Below are positions 61,465-64,000 of a stretch of DNA of 64,000 nt, in pieces. The position numbers and the translations under genes were made by a program. Source of the stretch: Owenia fusiformis (lineage: Eukaryota; Annelida; Polychaeta; Sabellida; Oweniidae); NCBI GenBank assembly GCA_903813345.2, contig CAIIXF020000009.1:13030347-13094346 (forward strand), given 5' to 3'. Every line of letters begins with the position of its first letter. Position 1 is the stretch's first letter. The notes beneath the pieces are model-generated. The model saw only the letters and a list, made by a program, of their open reading frames with translations. It did not search any database and was not told where the DNA came from.

Positions 61465-61740
61465 CTAGCTATAGAGACTGGGCGCTTTGAAAGACTACCA
61501 GAATAGGAAAATGAAAAGCATTTTATGTTGGATTGTGCTTTTCATAACGACTTAAGGTCAGACTTATTCAGAAAATTTGTATATCAATTGCCTGCATTTC
61601 TACATATGGGCAGAGATTTGAATTTTTTAACTTAATGAGCAATATTAGTATTTACCTATATTTACGGCCTGGGGTGTTTTAATTGTATTTTATAAGTCGT
61701 ATAACCCATGGCACTTTAATAAAATAAATAAATAAAAATG
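61465..61740 (+). mobile_element. LINE 3' fragment
   Basis: The frame near 61470 reads TGRFERLPE, a stop, ENEKHFMLDCAFHNDLRSDLF, the H-F-x-L-x-C part of the terminal knuckle seen in the 28.5-kb LINE. It ends with ATAAAATAAATAAATAAAAA. Strongly 5'-truncated and decayed. Confidence 0.65.
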
Positions 61741-62254
61741 TATTCCAATTTTTATATTATTATGCAATAACGTAAAATTTAAATGTTTACACATCCAGTC
61801 AAATGATCGGCACAGTAAGAAAAGCCCATGAAATCTAATACTTTAACCCAAACCTTCAGGTTCGCCTGACACCTTTATGACAACGTTGCACTCCTCTTCC
61901 ACAGCCGGTATACGTCTTAAGCTTGCCTGTATATTACAATTATGTCATACATTATAGTATTTAATATAACTACGCTGCATTATATGACCCAAGGTCATCA
62001 GTCGAATGGTTGTCAATGTGACAACTTCATTCTACAGATTGAAACTGATACTTTAATCTACATCATAATTATAAGAGGCTACAAGTAACAATCATTGTAC
62101 TCTTGTAAGATATTGTAAAATAGTCAAATAATATTGTGACAATCAAAGAATCTAAATTAAAAAAAAGAATCTAAATTAAAATTACATAATTTGAGAATGA
62201 AAAATTATAAAAAAAAACGTGCATCCTTTTTTGAATAGAATAGATTTGAATATA

Positions 62255-63047
62255 ATATAATCTCCAAAATCGTGCTGGTAAAACATTCCTGGGAGTTAGC
62301 CCTAAAACCAGTAATGAAGCAGTCCGTGGGGACCTTGGATGGAGTCCACTAATTGATAAACAAAGAGTGGAATGCGCTCGACAATACCTGAGGCTTCATA
62401 ACATGGACAATAATAGATTGAATCATAAGGTACATATATGGTCATTAAAAAACAAAAGAAGTTGGGACTATCACACTAAAGCTATGCTGACTAAAAATGG
62501 CATTTTTATAAATAATAATAGTTCCTTGCATGTAAAATCAACTGTGAAACGTTTACAGGATAGTTTCAATGCAAAAGACCCCTTCTTGAAAAATATTTGG
62601 GATGATACAAATAATTTACAGAATGGCAATAAGCTTCGAACATACAGATTGTTTAAATATGGAGTAGTTAATGAACCATATGTATCTGAATACATGCCAA
62701 GGCACCACAGAACCATTCTTGCTAGACTGAGAACAGGTAGCCTCCCACTTCACATTGAGACAGGTCGTTGGTCAAACACAGCACTAAATGATCGTACATG
62801 TAAATTATGTGATGGTAACTTTGTTGAAGATGAAATTCATTTTGCTGTCCAATGTAAACATTATTCCAACTTGAGAACACATTTTTATAGATCTGTAACT
62901 GATATTTTAACACCACATATAAGAACAAACACTGACAATGAGTTACTTTTATTTATAAGCCTAATGCATTCAAGATCAATTCAGAGACAGTGGGCTGCTC
63001 TGTTATACAAAATGTTCATGAAAGGCAATTTGACCTGGAACGGTTGA
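62255..63047 (+). pseudogene. LINE ORF2 C-terminal part
   Basis: The open frame reads NEAVRGDLGWSP, RSWDYHTKAML, LRTYRLFKYGV, ARLRTGSLPLHIETGRW and CKLCDGNFVEDEIHFAVQC. It aligns end to end with the last third of the 28.5-kb copy but differs at many residues, so the two are separate subfamilies or ages. The frame is intact over this part; the reverse transcriptase core is missing. Confidence 0.8.
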
Positions 63048-63425
63048 CTGCAGTCTAATAATTTGCCATATTATTCCTATGTACCGTATTCATTGCAATG
63101 AGGGCCAAACCTCCATACCACCTTGTAGTCAATAATCTAGTCATCATCTTATAAGATAACATGTAAATCATTTATCATCATTTATAGATGGAATTATTGC
63201 TATTTATCAATTTATGCATTATTGTACTTGTAGATGAATTGTAGTCTTATTGTTGAATGTCGTATCTTAAACACTGTTTAACTGTTATTATTGATCTTTA
63301 AAGTCCAGTGTCTCATAAGCCGACATCGGCTGGTGGTTTTTTTAGAATATGTATTTATTTGTACCAAATGTAAACCAGTGACACTATAATAAACTATTTT
63401 AATAATAATAATAAAAAAAATAAAT
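62255..63425 (+). mobile_element. 5'-truncated LINE, same family as 28.5-32.1 kb
   Basis: It starts in the thumb region (RAGKTFLGVSPKTSNEAVRG) and has coding sequence to 63047 plus a 3' untranslated region ending in TCTCATAAGCCGACATCGG and ACTATAATAAACTATTTTAA with an AT-rich tail. Confidence 0.8.
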
Positions 63426-63429
63426 AATA

Positions 63430-64000
63430 AAAAATATAGTGTCTCACAACAAATGTAGCTGGTTAATTAGTGTTTACACAAATTCACACTGATAGTAGTG
63501 ATTCATACCCTAATCTTGGCGACACGCTGCCTGCAGGTTGGCTGCTTTCGTTTGCACAGAACTGAGGCAACAAGGCAACTGATGATGAATACTCCAAGAA
63601 TACAAGAACGAATCGAAAACATTGTAACACGTTCGATTTATATAGATGTGCGAAGTCGGCGAGTCTCTCTTCTTGTCTACTGACAATGCTCTGTAGAAGT
63701 TCCGTCGAATATACTGTGAAGTCAATTTCGATGCCGTGAAACACTACATCTTGTCGCCGAAAAAAATAGTTCTGCTTAATTATTTCAAAATTAATTTGCC
63801 CATATAGCATTCAATATCTAGTATATAACCACTCGAATTTTATTCTTACGCGTGTAGGTACGCAGAAGCAGGCATCCTTAAAAGTAGTTCCGGATTGATT
63901 ATAGATAATTCGAATATTATACATGTAGGTATATGCTGTGATCTGTGCTATTAATTTATTGCCTTAATTGATAAATCATGGCACAACAGATTTATATGCT
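63430..64000 (-). other. Unassigned end of window
   Basis: A minus-strand open frame of 108 codons (63484-63810) has no motif I recognise and overlaps shorter plus-strand frames. I see no splice or domain evidence, so I do not call it a gene. Confidence 0.3.

Noticed and set aside
63484-63810. Minus-strand 108-codon frame
   Set aside because: No domain or splice evidence and competing frames on the other strand.

Overview
The window looks like non-coding-rich DNA from a marine invertebrate. Coding exons are short, nearly all in one intron phase, and bounded by GT/AG sites. About half of the sequence is recognisable transposons, foldback repeats and satellites. Tandem TCCG/TACGG repeats, many TGACGTCA palindromes, Tx1/L1-like and Nimb/CR1-like LINEs and a SAP-tyrosine-recombinase element fit a mollusc such as a bivalve. 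That placement is an inference; other lophotrochozoans, echinoderms or hemichordates are not excluded.

Region 1 (about 0.8-36.1 kb, + strand) holds the 3' part of one large secreted mosaic gene whose 5' end lies outside the window. I assembled 18 exons: seven thrombospondin type 1 (TSP1) exons and one 30-residue mini-exon of the same kind; four copies of an eight-cysteine CxWGAxGNW module; one further eight-cysteine exon; a Pro/Lys/Thr-rich linker exon; and four exons giving a C-type-lectin-like domain, a stop and an AATAAA. The first 14 exons are all phase 1-1. The last four run 1-0, 0-1, 1-2 and 2-stop, so the frame closes exactly (3236 nt, 1078 residues in the window). Several exons are absent from simple ATG-started reading frames and were found from splice sites and domain pattern. 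The introns are filled with foldback elements, a 2.6-kb mariner whose transposase seems to contain an intron, LINE fragments, a tRNA-derived SINE and diverged tandem repeats.

Region 2 (about 36.9-53.4 kb) is a nest of transposons. An AGAAGCCGGCTTCT satellite is interrupted by a 5'-truncated, decayed Tx1/L1-like LINE. Near its 3' end the LINE is interrupted by a head-to-tail pair of tyrosine-recombinase elements, one with an intact 508-residue SAP-recombinase gene and one an internal-deletion derivative. The first of these is in turn split by a 9063-bp element with about 770-bp terminal inverted repeats, a 4-bp AACA duplication and arrays of a 14-bp palindrome (ATAGAAATTTCTAT). Every level can be checked because the interrupted sequence resumes in register on the far side.

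Region 3 (about 53.5-64 kb) has a mariner-derived inverted element with two transposase 3' ends, a ~350-bp satellite, another AGAAGCCGGC block, a decayed RecQ-like helicase fragment and two LINE 3' ends. I found no convincing intact host gene after 36.1 kb. All calls come from reading the sequence; no database search was run.
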